A DNA stretch of 64,000 nucleotides. It comes from Parasitella parasitica (Eukaryota > Mucoromycota > Mucoromycetes > Mucorales > Mucoraceae). The notes below the pieces were generated by a model. It saw only the letters and a program-made list of their open reading frames with translations, ran no database searches and had not been told where the DNA came from. The stretch covers positions 6,828-70,827 of the forward strand of contig MU619375.1 in the NCBI GenBank assembly GCA_025201805.1. The letters run 5' to 3'. The first letter of the stretch is position 1; every line of letters begins with the position of its first letter. This document shows, piece after piece, positions 45,288 through 56,066 of this stretch. A program made the position numbers and the translations under genes.

Positions 45288-45487
45288 AATGGAGTCATTC
45301 CAAAACGCTTCAAGTTTGTAATTCAAGATATATGCTCCAATTATAACATGTTGCTTGCCTTGAAACTGCAAGATGAAGAGTATCAAGTTATACAAAGAAT
45401 CAGCAGCTGCCAAACCAAAGAGCGATTATATAATGCAGAAAATGACATAAATCCTTATATAATACTTTAGAACTTTCTTACATCAGA

Positions 45488-46017
45488 TTGGCCACACAAA
45501 AACTGTTAGTATATAGCTTGGTTAATTGCTATTTTATTGATATATCACCCCCAACCAGATGCAATATTCTATACAGCGATGTTTTTATACCAGAGCATCG
45601 CAAGGATTGGTATAGGACAAATGTATATGGCGACCTTTTTGACTTTATTTTCAGTGTCAAATCTGATTATGAGACGAAACGGTAAGACTAATACATCTAA
45701 AAAGGAAGTATCCTAAATTTCTGTCTTTTAGTTCTGAATGCCATTCTCAAGTAATTAGATCACTGCGAACAATGGGAATCTTACCTCCACAACAGAAAAA
45801 CGTTAAACTGGATTTTATTTTCAATCATGCAGCTGGTTTGAACGATGGTTTCTCCTGCGAGGGTAAACCGACATCTAAAAAAAAAGTGTCAAGGATAACA
45901 AAAAGGCAAAGGACATGGAACCAAAATGGATTGGGCTGCATGCTATGGAGCTGGGGAAAACACTGGTCTATTCAGCAAATACACATCACTGAAGAGTGTA
46001 CAAGCGGTTGTAAATAA
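45488..46017 (+). pseudogene. Unassigned protein-like fragment between the two helicase pieces
   Basis: Two consecutive frames look like one protein split by a short intron (about 45683-45731, GTAAGA donor): ISPPTRCNILYSDVFIPEHR, FSVKSDYETKR, then SECHSQVIRSLRTMGILPPQ, NHAAGLNDGFSCEGKPTSKK and a C-terminal part ending TEECTSGCK. No start is obvious and I cannot assign a family. Its place inside the transposon remains suggests a repeat-borne gene or cargo fragment. Confidence 0.35.
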
Positions 46018-46219
46018 AAAGAATAAACACGCTTTTCATACCGCAAAGTGTGGGCAGATAGTTGTTTTATTTATAGAATGATAAATGCGACGTTATCTTG
46101 AAATTAATGAAAGCATGATTAAACTTCTTATAGGCTTTATTAGGTTGAAAAATCTTTGAAAAATCTTAATATGCTCAGTTCGAATAGCAGAGAAGAGAAT
46201 AGGATATAACATATTTATT

Positions 46220-46957
46220 ATGAGCTTTGATAGCTTAAAATTAATTTTAGCTATTAGATGGTCATCTTGCGGAAGAGAGGGCCATAGCAAAATCACTCAT
46301 AGAAAGTATGCTATGAACCCAATTAATACCGCCATTGATCCTCCAGAAATGATGAACGCCATTGACGTTGGTGGTCTTCCTCCTCATCTACTTAAACTTA
46401 AACTGCATTGTTCTATCATCCTGCTGAAAAATATTAGCCCTTCTACCGGTCTTTGTAATGGTACAAAGATCGATTATCGAGGCCCTCATCCCAAAAGTTA
46501 TTTCTGCAAGAATCATCTCAGGTCCCAAAATTGGTGAACTGGTTCTTATTCCAAAAAACCTCTTTGAATTCTCCTAATGAATCCCCTATCAACTTCCAAA
46601 GACATCATTCTCGGATTAGGCTCGCCTTCGCAATGTCTGTAAGCAAGGCTCAGGGACAAACTTTGCAAAAGGTGGATTTATACCTTCCACCAAAGCCTGT
46701 ATTTTCTCGTGGACAATTATACGTTGCTCTCTCGAGAGTCCAATTACGCCTGGCTCTACAAAAGCTCTGATAGAGCAATCTGAAGATGAGAAGCAAAAAC
46801 GAATTCCACCCAATTGCACGCGAAATGCCATCTTTACCAAAGTCTTCAATTAATGGCACCACACTATTTCCTCTTTTAATTTCATTTATTTCGGAGATGG
46901 ACCCCGCGTAAACGAAGGTCGTAGCGTAGCAAAGGTCCAGAAATCGCCAGAGTGGGC
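46220..46957 (+). pseudogene. Decayed PIF1-like Helitron helicase C-terminus, second copy, with putative element end
   Basis: Frames give GGLPPHLLKLKLHCSIILLK and STGLCNGTKI (same region as 45.1 kb in the first copy), then AFAMSVSKAQGQTLQKVDLY, LPPKPVFSRGQLYVALSRVQ, the unmistakable PIF1/RecD2-type C-terminal motif. Frameshifts and stops separate the pieces. About 110-190 bp after the motif, 46897-46920 and 46941-46957 are shared with 39656-39679 and 39624-39640. That could mark the element's 3' region; no terminal CTRR hairpin was confirmed by eye. Confidence 0.7.
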
Positions 46958-47073
46958 GGGGGTGATCTGCTCGTTTCGATGTATAAATTGTTTACGAAAT
47001 CAAAACAAAACCCTTTTTTTTTTAACGTTTTTTGTTTTGTTTTCTGTATTGTTTTTGTTCTGTTATAAAGAAA

Positions 47074-48857
47074 ATGAGCTTTCTCTTACGGCCTTTAGCA
47101 AGGCATGCCAGGTTTTATTCTACTAAAACCTTGGTTCAACTGGAAAATGCTCAGGTCTACCGTTACGGAGTCAAGGAACCGGCTTTCAAGAACCTCTCCC
47201 TGATAATGAAAGATGACCAGCGTCTAGTAATTGTTGGTCCTGTCAGTGCAGGAAAAACAACATTGGCTGAAGTATATGCCAAAGCTTATATTTTTTTTGA
47301 CATTGGGGAAAATGGACTACTAACGATCTTAAATTGTAGACAATCGCAGGTCGACACTCTATTCAACCTCTTGGTGCCGGAAAATGGCCTATTATTGACC
47401 CTTCTTTATCGCCTTATGCATCAGACCATGTCCATTTAGTTTCGTTCAAGGAGAATTCTGGCACGTTTTCTTACAGCAAGCATTATTACCAGGAGCGCTT
47501 CAATTTCAGGTAAATTTGTAAAGCAGAGGGATCTCGGGTCTGATGTTGATAGTCCATATAACACGTAGCGACCCAGACAATGATTTGACTTTGCAGCAAT
47601 ACTTGAATGGTGGTGGTGAAATAGACAACCCCCAAGACATACAAAAAATTGCACAACAGCTGAATATCGATCATTTGCTGAAGCTCTCGTTTGTCAAACT
47701 GTCGAACGGTCAAACAAGACGCGCACGCATTGCAAAAGCACTGTTGAAAAAGCCATCCATGCTCGTATTAGATGAGCCCTTAAGTAAGTGTTGCCCATCT
47801 GTGCAAATAGTGCATTCCAAGTTCTGAAGGAATTTTTTTTTTTATTATTTGCACAAAAGTGGGTTTAGACGTTCAACATCGCCAGCATTTATTAAAAGTG
47901 CTGGGTAATCTGACCACCGAGTCGTCCGTGCCCGTTGTTCTCGTTTTGCGTCCTCAAGATGAGTTCCCTTCCTGGGCGACTGATGTGATTGAATTGAGGA
48001 ACATGGCCATTCAATGGAAAGGAAACCCGTCAGAGTATCAAGAAAGAAGAGCTATACAACTCGAGTCTGTAAAATCAGACAACACCTCTGTACAGACTGT
48101 GGATACGAGCAACAATGAGCCCATCGTTGAAATGAAGAACGTCAAGGTTACTTACAGCGGCAACCCTATTTTGCGCGACATAACTTGGACTGTAAGGAAG
48201 GGTGAGCGCTGGGCACTGCTGGGGCCAAATGGCTCAGGCAAAACAACCCTTTTGTCCTTCCTGACCGGTGATCATCCTCAGGCTTATGCAAACGAGTTGT
48301 CCTTATTTGGCCGTCGTCGTGGCACAGGCGAATCCATTTGGGAAATCAAACAACGAGTAGGATTGGTCAGCCCTGAAATCCATTTATACTTTAATCAGAA
48401 TCTGACAGCTTTGGAAGCTGCAGGTACAGGATTTTTCGATGTCGTCGTCCCTCGATCCATCAATCAAGATCAAACTCGCACCATTAGACGTCTATTCGCA
48501 GAGTTTGGCATCGATGCCATGTTGAACCGAAAACTACAGGATATGTCTACAGGCGAGCAACGCATGGTTTTACTTGTGCGATCTTTGGTAAGCGTCTAAA
48601 ATGCACCACTAATATATATATATTTATAAAGGCCTATTCATTTACGCTGTAAATAGGTGAAAATGCCCGATTTGATCATCTGGGATGAGCCTTTCCAGGG
48701 ACTAGATGATACAATGATCCACAATGTGAATGGGTGGTTGGAGCAGCACATGAGGCCTGATCAAACACTTATTATGGTAAGCCATCATGAAGAAGAGATA
48801 CCCAGCGCAGTCAGCAAACGATTCAAACTTGGTCCAGGAGGAGTCCAGGTCAAGTAA
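47074..48857 (+). CDS. Mitochondrial-type soluble ATPase with two ABC domains (ModF/YDR061W-like)
   Basis: Exons 47074-47271, 47340-47509, 47569-47783, 47860-48587 and 48657-48857 give 503 aa. The N-terminus MSFLLRPLARHARFYSTK is an Arg-rich presequence. Domain 1 has a Walker A variant GPVSAGKT (55-62), signature-like KLSNGQTRRARIAKALL and Walker B MLVLDEPL. Domain 2 has GPNGSGKT (316-323), MSTGEQRMVLLVRSLV and LIIWDEPFQGLD. There are no membrane segments, so this is not a transporter subunit of the usual type. The best functional neighbours I know are E. coli ModF and the yeast mitochondrial protein YDR061W, both poorly understood. Convergent with the carrier gene, 138 bp between stops. Confidence 0.87.
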
Positions 48858-48865
48858 ACCCTTTT

Positions 48866-48903
48866 ATGATTATTATTATTGTTATTATTATTATTATTAT
48901 TAT
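48866..48903 (+). repeat. (ATT)n microsatellite
   Basis: Imperfect ATT/GTT trinucleotide run in the short intergenic space between the ABC ATPase and carrier stops. Confidence 0.7.
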
Positions 48904-48995
48904 GCGGTATCATGACATGTATTTATAAAAAGATAAAGAAGGATATATAGTACAGAAAATCTAATCTAATAATGTACAAAGATGCAAACAGTGCG

Positions 48996-50104
48996 CTATT
49001 CGTCCAATCGCTGCTGCAATAATTTATAACCTTTGTGCCATTCCTTAAGCTGTTCAAGAACGATAAACGTTACAATTGTATGAGGTCCCAGTCTAACAAA
49101 AGCAGGCATCCATCCGCGGAATAAAGACCCAATACCCTCTGTCTTGATCATGTGGGCCATGATTTTAATAGGGTGTCTGCCATCGTGCAAATGCGCACTC
49201 ATTATACGAGTTTTGACAACATCCAGAGGCGAACACACTGTGGTCGCCACCAATCCCTACATGTATCAAAACGGATCAGCCAAAGTGACTCTCAGGACAC
49301 ATGCAGCCAACTTACCGCTAATAGGCTTGATGCGAAATGGGTCATTAAGCCATCATGAAAATGCATCCTATCAATGAACGCTTGCTTGAACATATCATAA
49401 CTGGACATTTGTGACACCGTAATAAGGATTGCTCGATGTGTACTAGATCCAATGCCTCTTAAAAGCACTCTAGGCTTTTCCTCACGACAGATCCTAACCA
49501 TACCATCCAACACATTTTTATAGTTTCTTCTTTGATTGGGTGGTAATTGTCCGTCGTTCTGCATACGCACATTCACAACATCGCTGGGGTTCCCGAATGC
49601 TCCTCCCAGTGCACCTGCCATGGTCGAGCAAAAGAGCAATTGCCGAACCGTAGGCTCTGTGGTCGGTATTAGTTACAACCATCGTTAAATCAGCAAATAG
49701 TCCGTAAACTCACTTTGGTCTCCAGCTACAGACCATTTGAACTGGTCGTATAATCCAAATCGGATAGTTGAATAGGTACCTTGTCTTAGCAGACTAGCAG
49801 ATAAACCGCTGTACAGGGCTTGAATTCCTTCCGTCTTACTGATTGTCCACATTGTCTTGAACATGCGAGACGGACTTAGCAGCTTGAATTCTGACCATGC
49901 CGAACTGTTCTCGACCCGCAATGTTTGAAGCCTGACTTTTGCCAAGTCAAATGGATGAGAGACAAACGTAGCAAGGCACGATGCTGCTCCTCCAAACCAA
50001 AACGGTGACTGTATTGATTCTGCTTTTTTAATAGTAGTAGCGTTTGAAGACGGAATGTTGACTGTTGCTGTTGAATGGGTGGTCGAAGGTCTAACCACAA
50101 GCAT
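48996..50104 (-). CDS. DIC1: Mitochondrial dicarboxylate carrier
   Basis: Exons 50104-49714, 49656-49316 and 49256-48996 give 330 aa. Three mitochondrial-carrier repeats each carry PxD/E-x-x-K/R: SHPFDLAKVRLQ, GNPSDVVNVRMQ and CSPLDVVKTRIM. Between repeats are GIQALYSGLSASLLRQGTYS, RVLLRGIGSSTHRAILITVS and SLFRGWMPAFVRLGPHTIVT. The second repeat motif with VVNVRMQNDG and RRNYKNVLDGM is closest to Dic1 (and the plant/animal dicarboxylate carriers), which exchanges malate or succinate for phosphate across the inner membrane. A 40-residue Ser/Thr-rich N-terminal extension is longer than usual. A 34-nt poly(A) (T on the coding strand) lies 22 bp upstream of the start. Confidence 0.92.
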
Positions 50105-50126
50105 TGTATTCTGGTTATTAAAGTGG

Positions 50127-50163
<37 letters not shown>

Positions 50164-50698
50164 CAAATGTACGGGGTATCTAAAATTGTCAAAATATATA
50201 GGTACATTAGCCCAGGATCAAGCCTAGCCCGTCACGATAGTGGCACATTTGTTGCACGAATTGTAACCTCCATTGAATGGTATCCCGAGATTCTGTGATT
50301 AACGTTGAAATGACAGGTTTGCGTGAGAATGTAAAATGTTGAAATCATATGTTTATCTCAATTTATATGGAGAATACTCGGCTTTTCACTAGATGCACAT
50401 TTTTACCATCAGCAGCGACAAAAGTTCATTTTTGTTACATGATGTTGCAAAAAAAGATCATCAGGGGCTCCTTCTCGTTTGATCGCTCAATTGATTGTTG
50501 TACGCTGTATTAGACTTGACTTTCAAAGCGCCTCTGTTTGGACTAGGCTCATATCTTACTTTGAAAGGATTAGTCAATCACACATTGATAATCTGTTCTA
50601 ACCTAGGGCATAAACGGCTCGACACAAGTAAGACTCATTATAATGTATTGGCACGTTTATTTTAGGAATTAAAAGAGAATAGTATAATCAAGTTCATT
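50105..50698. other. Intergenic; carrier promoter and 3' flank of the choline-transporter-like gene
   Basis: Starts with the 34-nt poly(A) (50127-50160). The remainder is AT-rich, with no open frame of note and no RNA gene seen. Confidence 0.5.
50127..50160 (-). repeat. 34-nt homopolymer (poly(T) on the coding strand) at the carrier promoter
   Basis: Pure A run on the + strand just upstream of the dicarboxylate carrier start; on the transcribed strand it is a T tract, like those before the SPT small subunit and STI1 genes. Confidence 0.8.
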
Positions 50699-52569
50699 TT
50701 AAACGCCCTGAGCAATACGAGGCCAAGTTTCTCGAATCTATATATATATATATATATGCAATAGAATGCATACAAAGAAATAATCTTTAGCATTCTAATA
50801 AAGATAACGAATATTAACAGCAACAAGTTATTCCTTACCTTTTCATACAGACCAGGCTGTGATCTGTGTACACACAATAAGAAAAGCATTAGTATTTTTA
50901 TTTTTTTTTTTACGCGAGTCTCGTGAATAATTAGTTTACCTTCTCAAAGCCTCAGGATCTTCAGCAAGGCAAACAAATGTTGTTGCTACACCACTTGAAA
51001 TGACAGTGGCAATAGAAGAGAACATCGAAGCACCGATCAAGAAGCACACCATGACAACTATAGGTGTCATGCCGCCATCACGGTTCCAAACGGGATTTGC
51101 TACTTGTAGGTAGATGAAGCCCAACAAACCACAAAGGACCCCTACCAGCAAACCGCCCATAAACAATACATTACCAATCAGATTATCATTGATCATAGCT
51201 TCAATGCCTCGATCTTTGATCAAGGTCCACGTTCGTCTTGCGGTAGGTACGAATGCTTGACCGTAGATGGCAACGCCACTGAAAGCGTAATAATTGAACC
51301 ATTCCTATACAGTAAACATGTTGAGAGATGAGTATATTATTTTCAAGCCGAAATCCTGTGTGTAAAAATGCCAAACTTACAAACAAACCAGCTGCACAAT
51401 TTACGAGACATTGAACAATGCAAATAAAGAAAGCCATGCATGCGTTATCTGTATTGGCTCTTGCAATGGACAAAAAGTACCGAATAAGGTTGACAAAGGC
51501 AATGAGCAAAGCGCCAAAGCAAATAGAGCCAAAGCTGGTGGTCAATGCACGCTTGGCGCTTCCCCAAACAGGATGACGGATGCCATCATTTAAAAAGTAA
51601 ACCGTTGCAAAGATGCCGGCCAACGTAACATGAGTGAAATACGTGATGACTTGACTGGTCCAATAGAATGAAAACACAAGAAATACCATTGCGCAGTTCA
51701 ACTGGGAATTATTGCTACTGGAACTATACCAAGCTTGGTAGATGCCGATCGTTGTAAACATGAACAGAAAACTGAAGGCGGTTTGAATGATGAGCGAGAT
51801 GATGCCAATGACAATGGTAGATGGTCGACTTTTTGTAATACTGGTGATTGTCTGCAGCATGACTATATACATACGAAAAAGACGATGTTTGAAAAGACGC
51901 ACATACTATATATTTACAACATATACCTGTTGCGAAAGGAATTCTGCTTTTCCACCAAAAGAAGCAAGCAACGTACAAGCATGAAAAGATCAAGAATACA
52001 ATGGCGGCAGAATAATAGTGTTGAACAAAGTAGTAGATAGTGACACCAAAGTAGACAATGATGGACCCGATGAACGTAACCACAATCAATGGTTTTGGAA
52101 AGAGATTCGCTAGTATCAAGTAGAGGAAACTGATACCAAAGCCAACAATCGCCGAAAACCCAAATATTTTCAAGGTGGATGTGTCAAATGTCAAGCCAGG
52201 ATAAGCGTTTTCAGACTGTACGCCGCTGTAGGATCCCTTGTGGTTTGTATATGTTCGACATGCAACGACAGCTAACCCGATAAAAGCGCCCAAATTACAA
52301 AGCCAGAGTATCGTTGCCCAAACATCATTCCAGCCCTTTGCAGGCCTTATCTTTTCTGCTTGTTGTTGCGGTTGCTGCTCAGAAGGGTGAGGAGGAGGTG
52401 GTGGAGCGCCATAATTGGGAGGCGGCTGTCCGTACATTTGCTGTTGCTGGCCGTATTCTATATGAGCCTGGTCTTGGTAGTAGTTGTTCCCATCCATTGC
52501 AGGTGGAGGAGGATAATACTTGTGCTGATCATTAGGCAGATTAGAGGACTGTGAAGGCTGCTGATACAT
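50699..52569 (-). CDS. PNS1: Choline-transporter-like (CTL/SLC44, yeast Pns1) membrane protein
   Basis: Exons 52569-51927, 51862-51381, 51304-50940, 50863-50839 and 50737-50699 give 517 aa. A Pro/Gln/Tyr-rich cytosolic N-terminus (MYQQPSQSSNLPNDQHKYYP, later GQQQQMYGQPPPNYGAPPPP) leads into about ten membrane segments from residue 85 on (ATILWLCNLGAFIGLAVVA; ...). The family core is clear near the C-terminus: FNYYAFSGVAIYGQAF, the NDNLIGNVLFMGGLLVG segment and CLAEDPEALR, ending SQPGLYEKIRETWPRIAQGV. A 25-nt microexon (50863-50839) encodes part of this tail. Animal CTLs transport choline or ethanolamine; yeast Pns1 has no proven substrate and lies in the plasma membrane, so transport of choline here is not established. 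It lies 139 bp downstream of the next gene, same strand. Confidence 0.92.
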
Positions 52570-52708
52570 TGTTTAGAAATCTGTAGAAAGAACGAAAGAA
52601 AAGATCAGAATTCAAGCTTTTTTTTTTTTTTTTTTTTATTAATTCAACAATGTTTCAAAATAATGTGGTGATACAAAGACATTCTTTACCGAATCGGTGC
52701 ATAATCTT

Positions 52709-55129
52709 TTAAAATAAATCATTTAAAATGTCATTGACAAACTCAAATTGCTGTGGTTGTTGCTGCATTTGGGCTTGTTCTTGTAACGATGGCAACGGTG
52801 GATCAACAAACGGCGTCGATAGTAAATTAGAATTGAACAGTATTTGATTTATATCCTGCATCCAAGGCTCTTGTCCTGTCAGCCACGGAGCATTCACAAA
52901 ATCCACACTCGTTGACTGCGATGAAGGAGGAGGTGGCGGCCGAACTGGCCCTTGAACAATAGCTAGCTCCGGTAATAATGATGTAATGAAGCTTGAATCG
53001 TTATTAAAATCTACAATGTCAAACAAGCCTGTGTCATACGTGCTAACGCTGTTGGTTGGTGAAAGCGATGGCTCTGCTGCTGTGGCTCCCTCGGCTTTCC
53101 TTGCTGGATTTGCATGCAAAAACTTGTGGATGACCGTCTTTAGGATATCGCAGGTTGCCCAATCACCCCAGATGATAGGTATACTTAAAATCGCCTCGGC
53201 CATATCAATGTGCTGTCGTATCGCATCGGATGCTTCCAATCGGTAGGCATACATTAAAACTTGGGCAGCAGCATCAACAGCAGAAACGATAATGCCACGA
53301 GGTAAGAAATCGGTTTGATCGTAATAGTTGATGGGGCTGCTGAGGTGTGCAAAGGTCTTTTGTATCAGCTCAATCGACTCTGGTACTGCTTTATGCACTC
53401 GTAATACATTCTCCACGTTGGTTAGGTCGAGCTCTGTAGGGGTATATCTTTCGTAAATGCTAAAGGGATTTCTTTTGCCGTCTGGCTTTAGCACCGAGTC
53501 TCTCACGAAATACAAGCTGATTCTGTAGAACAAATAAAACAACTCTATGGTATAAGCTTGTAGAGGCGACCAATCTTTTCGGTTTTTCTGAATAAAGTCG
53601 TGGAAATCCTCCAGTACCTCTGTGATTCTTTCCTCGATGCCAGGTCTATTTTTCGGATATGGCGCAAACAAATTGGGATTGATCTGCTGTAGAATGTAAG
53701 AGGGTGCTTTTGGTAATTCTGGATCAGATGCATGCGGTAGTTGCAATATGAGTTTGCAACTCACTCTTGCCACTACGGATTTGATGTAAAACGTCTCTAT
53801 TAAATAAAAGTACCATTTCAGCAATCTGGGGTTCTTGTTCTCGATATCGTACTGGTATGCTTTGGATAATTTGGTGTTGGGCGGCGGATACGGATGCTCG
53901 TGATAGGCCAATGCAGCCCTAGGGATCTGTTCTACTGCAATCGACATGGTTAGTGGTTTTATTTATTTTTTCATCTTTTTTTGAGTTTCTTTACATTCAA
54001 CGCATCCTCTGATTGTAGTTTCGAAAGCTGCCCAAAACGTGTTTAGCAGCAATTCCTTCTCAACGCTGTTCAACCCGGCTGGCAGTGTGTTGTCAAACAA
54101 ACCCAATCTCGCAGCAAGCATGTACGACAGGCCAAAGAGCGACATTCCTCTTTTAGGGAAGCCAAATGTGACCTCAAACAAAGCCAGCAGGACCACGGCC
54201 TGATATTTACTTGGCGTCGTTTCGGCCGAGGCTTTAGACAGCAGAAGATGTGCATAATCCAGGAATGGATTTCGTTTCTTCTTGTTCAAGGCATCCCATA
54301 GCTCCAAAGGCTTACCGTCCAGGAGCTGGGACTTGAAGATGGTTGTTCCGTACACAACCGAGAGTAGGAGAGGGTCGGCAGTGTCTGTCCAGTAAGACTG
54401 CAGGAGCATCGTCTTGCTCAGTAGATTTGAAAAGGGATGGATGCAAAAAAAGCACTCTATCAGTCGCACTGCTTGCTGTGGCGGAAGTGAATTCAACGGA
54501 TTGATAACCAACGAGTAGTCTGATGGCGTTTCGAAAAAGGTGGTTGTAAAGTCGTATGCCAAGGCTGTCCGAGAGAAATCCAAATCAGTATAGTATGTCA
54601 ACTTGAGATTCGACACTCGCTTCATCAGAATGCTCGCCATGTCTGCGCTCATCCAGCTGAAATAGTCTGTCAAATCAAAGATCTTGACCTTGGAGCTGAG
54701 ACTGGCATAGTCGCCATGTTTGATGATTGCATTGCTACTCCTCCGCTCTTGGATGAATTGGTCAAGCGATGTGTTCTTTGCAAAATAGGTTGAAAACAGT
54801 GTATTGATGTAGTGGTCCAGGCCGTGTTCTGGGCTGTCATACAAGTACCGCATGGGAGTCAACAGCGGCATCATTGATATGTTTTCAAAGATGAATTCGC
54901 GGCAAAAATTGCTGGCATTATGGGCTTCTTTATCGTCGGAAATGTTGGAGGCTATTCGAGACAAAACTAATTTATTTACTACTGCATTCTTCGGTGGCCT
55001 CCCTACTGCGCCGGGCTTTTGGTACACGCAGGCTGTTTGTCGAGCCTCGCATCGGTTGCACGGCCTTTCTCCGTCGCATTTCACTTTTTTAATTCGACAA
55101 GGTAGACAGCTCACTTTTCGTTTAACCAT
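52709..55129 (-). CDS. Zn(II)2Cys6 fungal-type transcription factor
   Basis: Exons 55129-53995 and 53935 boundary (53934-52709) give 786 aa. The N-terminal zinc cluster is canonical: C8-x2-C11-x6-C18-x5-C24-x2-C27-x6-C34 with basic spacing (CLPCRIKKVKCDGERPCNRC), followed by an AT-hook-like GRPPK. The long middle region fits the fungal-specific transcription factor domain (ECFFCIHPFSNLLSK, LSYMLAARLGLF, LLNTFWAAFETTIRG). The tail is Q/P-rich and ends NDILNDLF, an acidic-hydrophobic patch like an activation domain. At first sight there are two genes, but the 60-nt intron (GTAAAG...GATTGCAG, with CTAAC branch site) joins RGCVE to LEQIPRAALAYHEHPYPP in frame. Target pathway not deducible. Confidence 0.88.
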
Positions 55130-56066
55130 TTTATTTTGCAGAATTCATGTAAAAAAAAAAAAAAAAAAGGGAAAAGAGAGACGGTGGTTTATCTCCAGAT
55201 CTCCCCCTCTAAAAATAGGTGTTGGTCTGCCCAATCAAGTGGTTATCAGTTCACCTGGTTATGCTGTATGCCATCCTGAACTGCCTTGAGAGACTCGGGA
55301 CGTTGTTGTAGGCTATAGCCATTTACGAAATCACTGAATAAAACTGATATTGAAGCAATGTCTTTTAGTAATGTAAATCATGAAACTAGCTTTTGTGTGT
55401 AGAGGGATGGAGGGCGCATTAATTCATTAATATATTGAAAACCTCCCAAAGTCTGTTCAGCTGGTTATTTCTCAAAAATCATATGTGACAAATTGCCATC
55501 CGTTTCGACCAAAGTTGAATTGTTTTTGGCTCGGTCCTAAATAAGCTTATTTCAAAAAGAGTATTATGATATCAGAGCGTAGCGCTGCTTTGCATGGCAA
55601 ATAGTTGACGCTGGCGATATCCATTAGAAGAGCTTATGGAATTGATGATACAATTCAGGAACAAAAGCCAAAATCTTAAACGAGTCTTTCCAATTCATCT
55701 TTGTGGAATAATAATATTTCTGAACATCTGCATTATTTGCTCTTGCAATTGCTTCTTTTACCAATGATATAAACCCACTTTGATCTGATCATGATTGTAA
55801 AAAAAAAAAAAAAAGGGCACTACAGCTACACACTCGCTCCGCTCAAGGGGTTGAAAAGGTGTGATACGCTACTGCATTTTCATGGCCTGCATGTTAAACA
55901 TATCTAAATATAAAGAAATGACACAACAGACTACATGAGAACTACTGCGCAACAGACTTGAGAACAATATCCGTAACAAGAAAAACAAGACAGACGGGTA
56001 TACTAATAATAAATGCATGCAGGTTTTTAATATACTATATATATTGCTAAGGCTTTTCGTTTCTGT
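55130..56066. other. Intergenic between the Zn2Cys6 and FYVE genes
   Basis: Promoter of the Zn2Cys6 gene on the left with an 18-nt A-run near 55150-55167, a second A-run at 55799-55814 and AT-rich sequence to the FYVE gene's 3' end. No supported gene. Confidence 0.5.

Noticed and set aside
43918-46850. Functional PIF1 helicase gene
   Set aside because: Several frameshifts and stops, duplicated C-terminus and missing Walker A show transposon decay.
52709-55129. Two separate genes, a short Zn2Cys6 protein (53963-55129) and a second protein (52709-53947)
   Set aside because: A 60-nt intron with good donor, branch site and acceptor joins them into one 786-aa factor, and the combined exon length is divisible by three.
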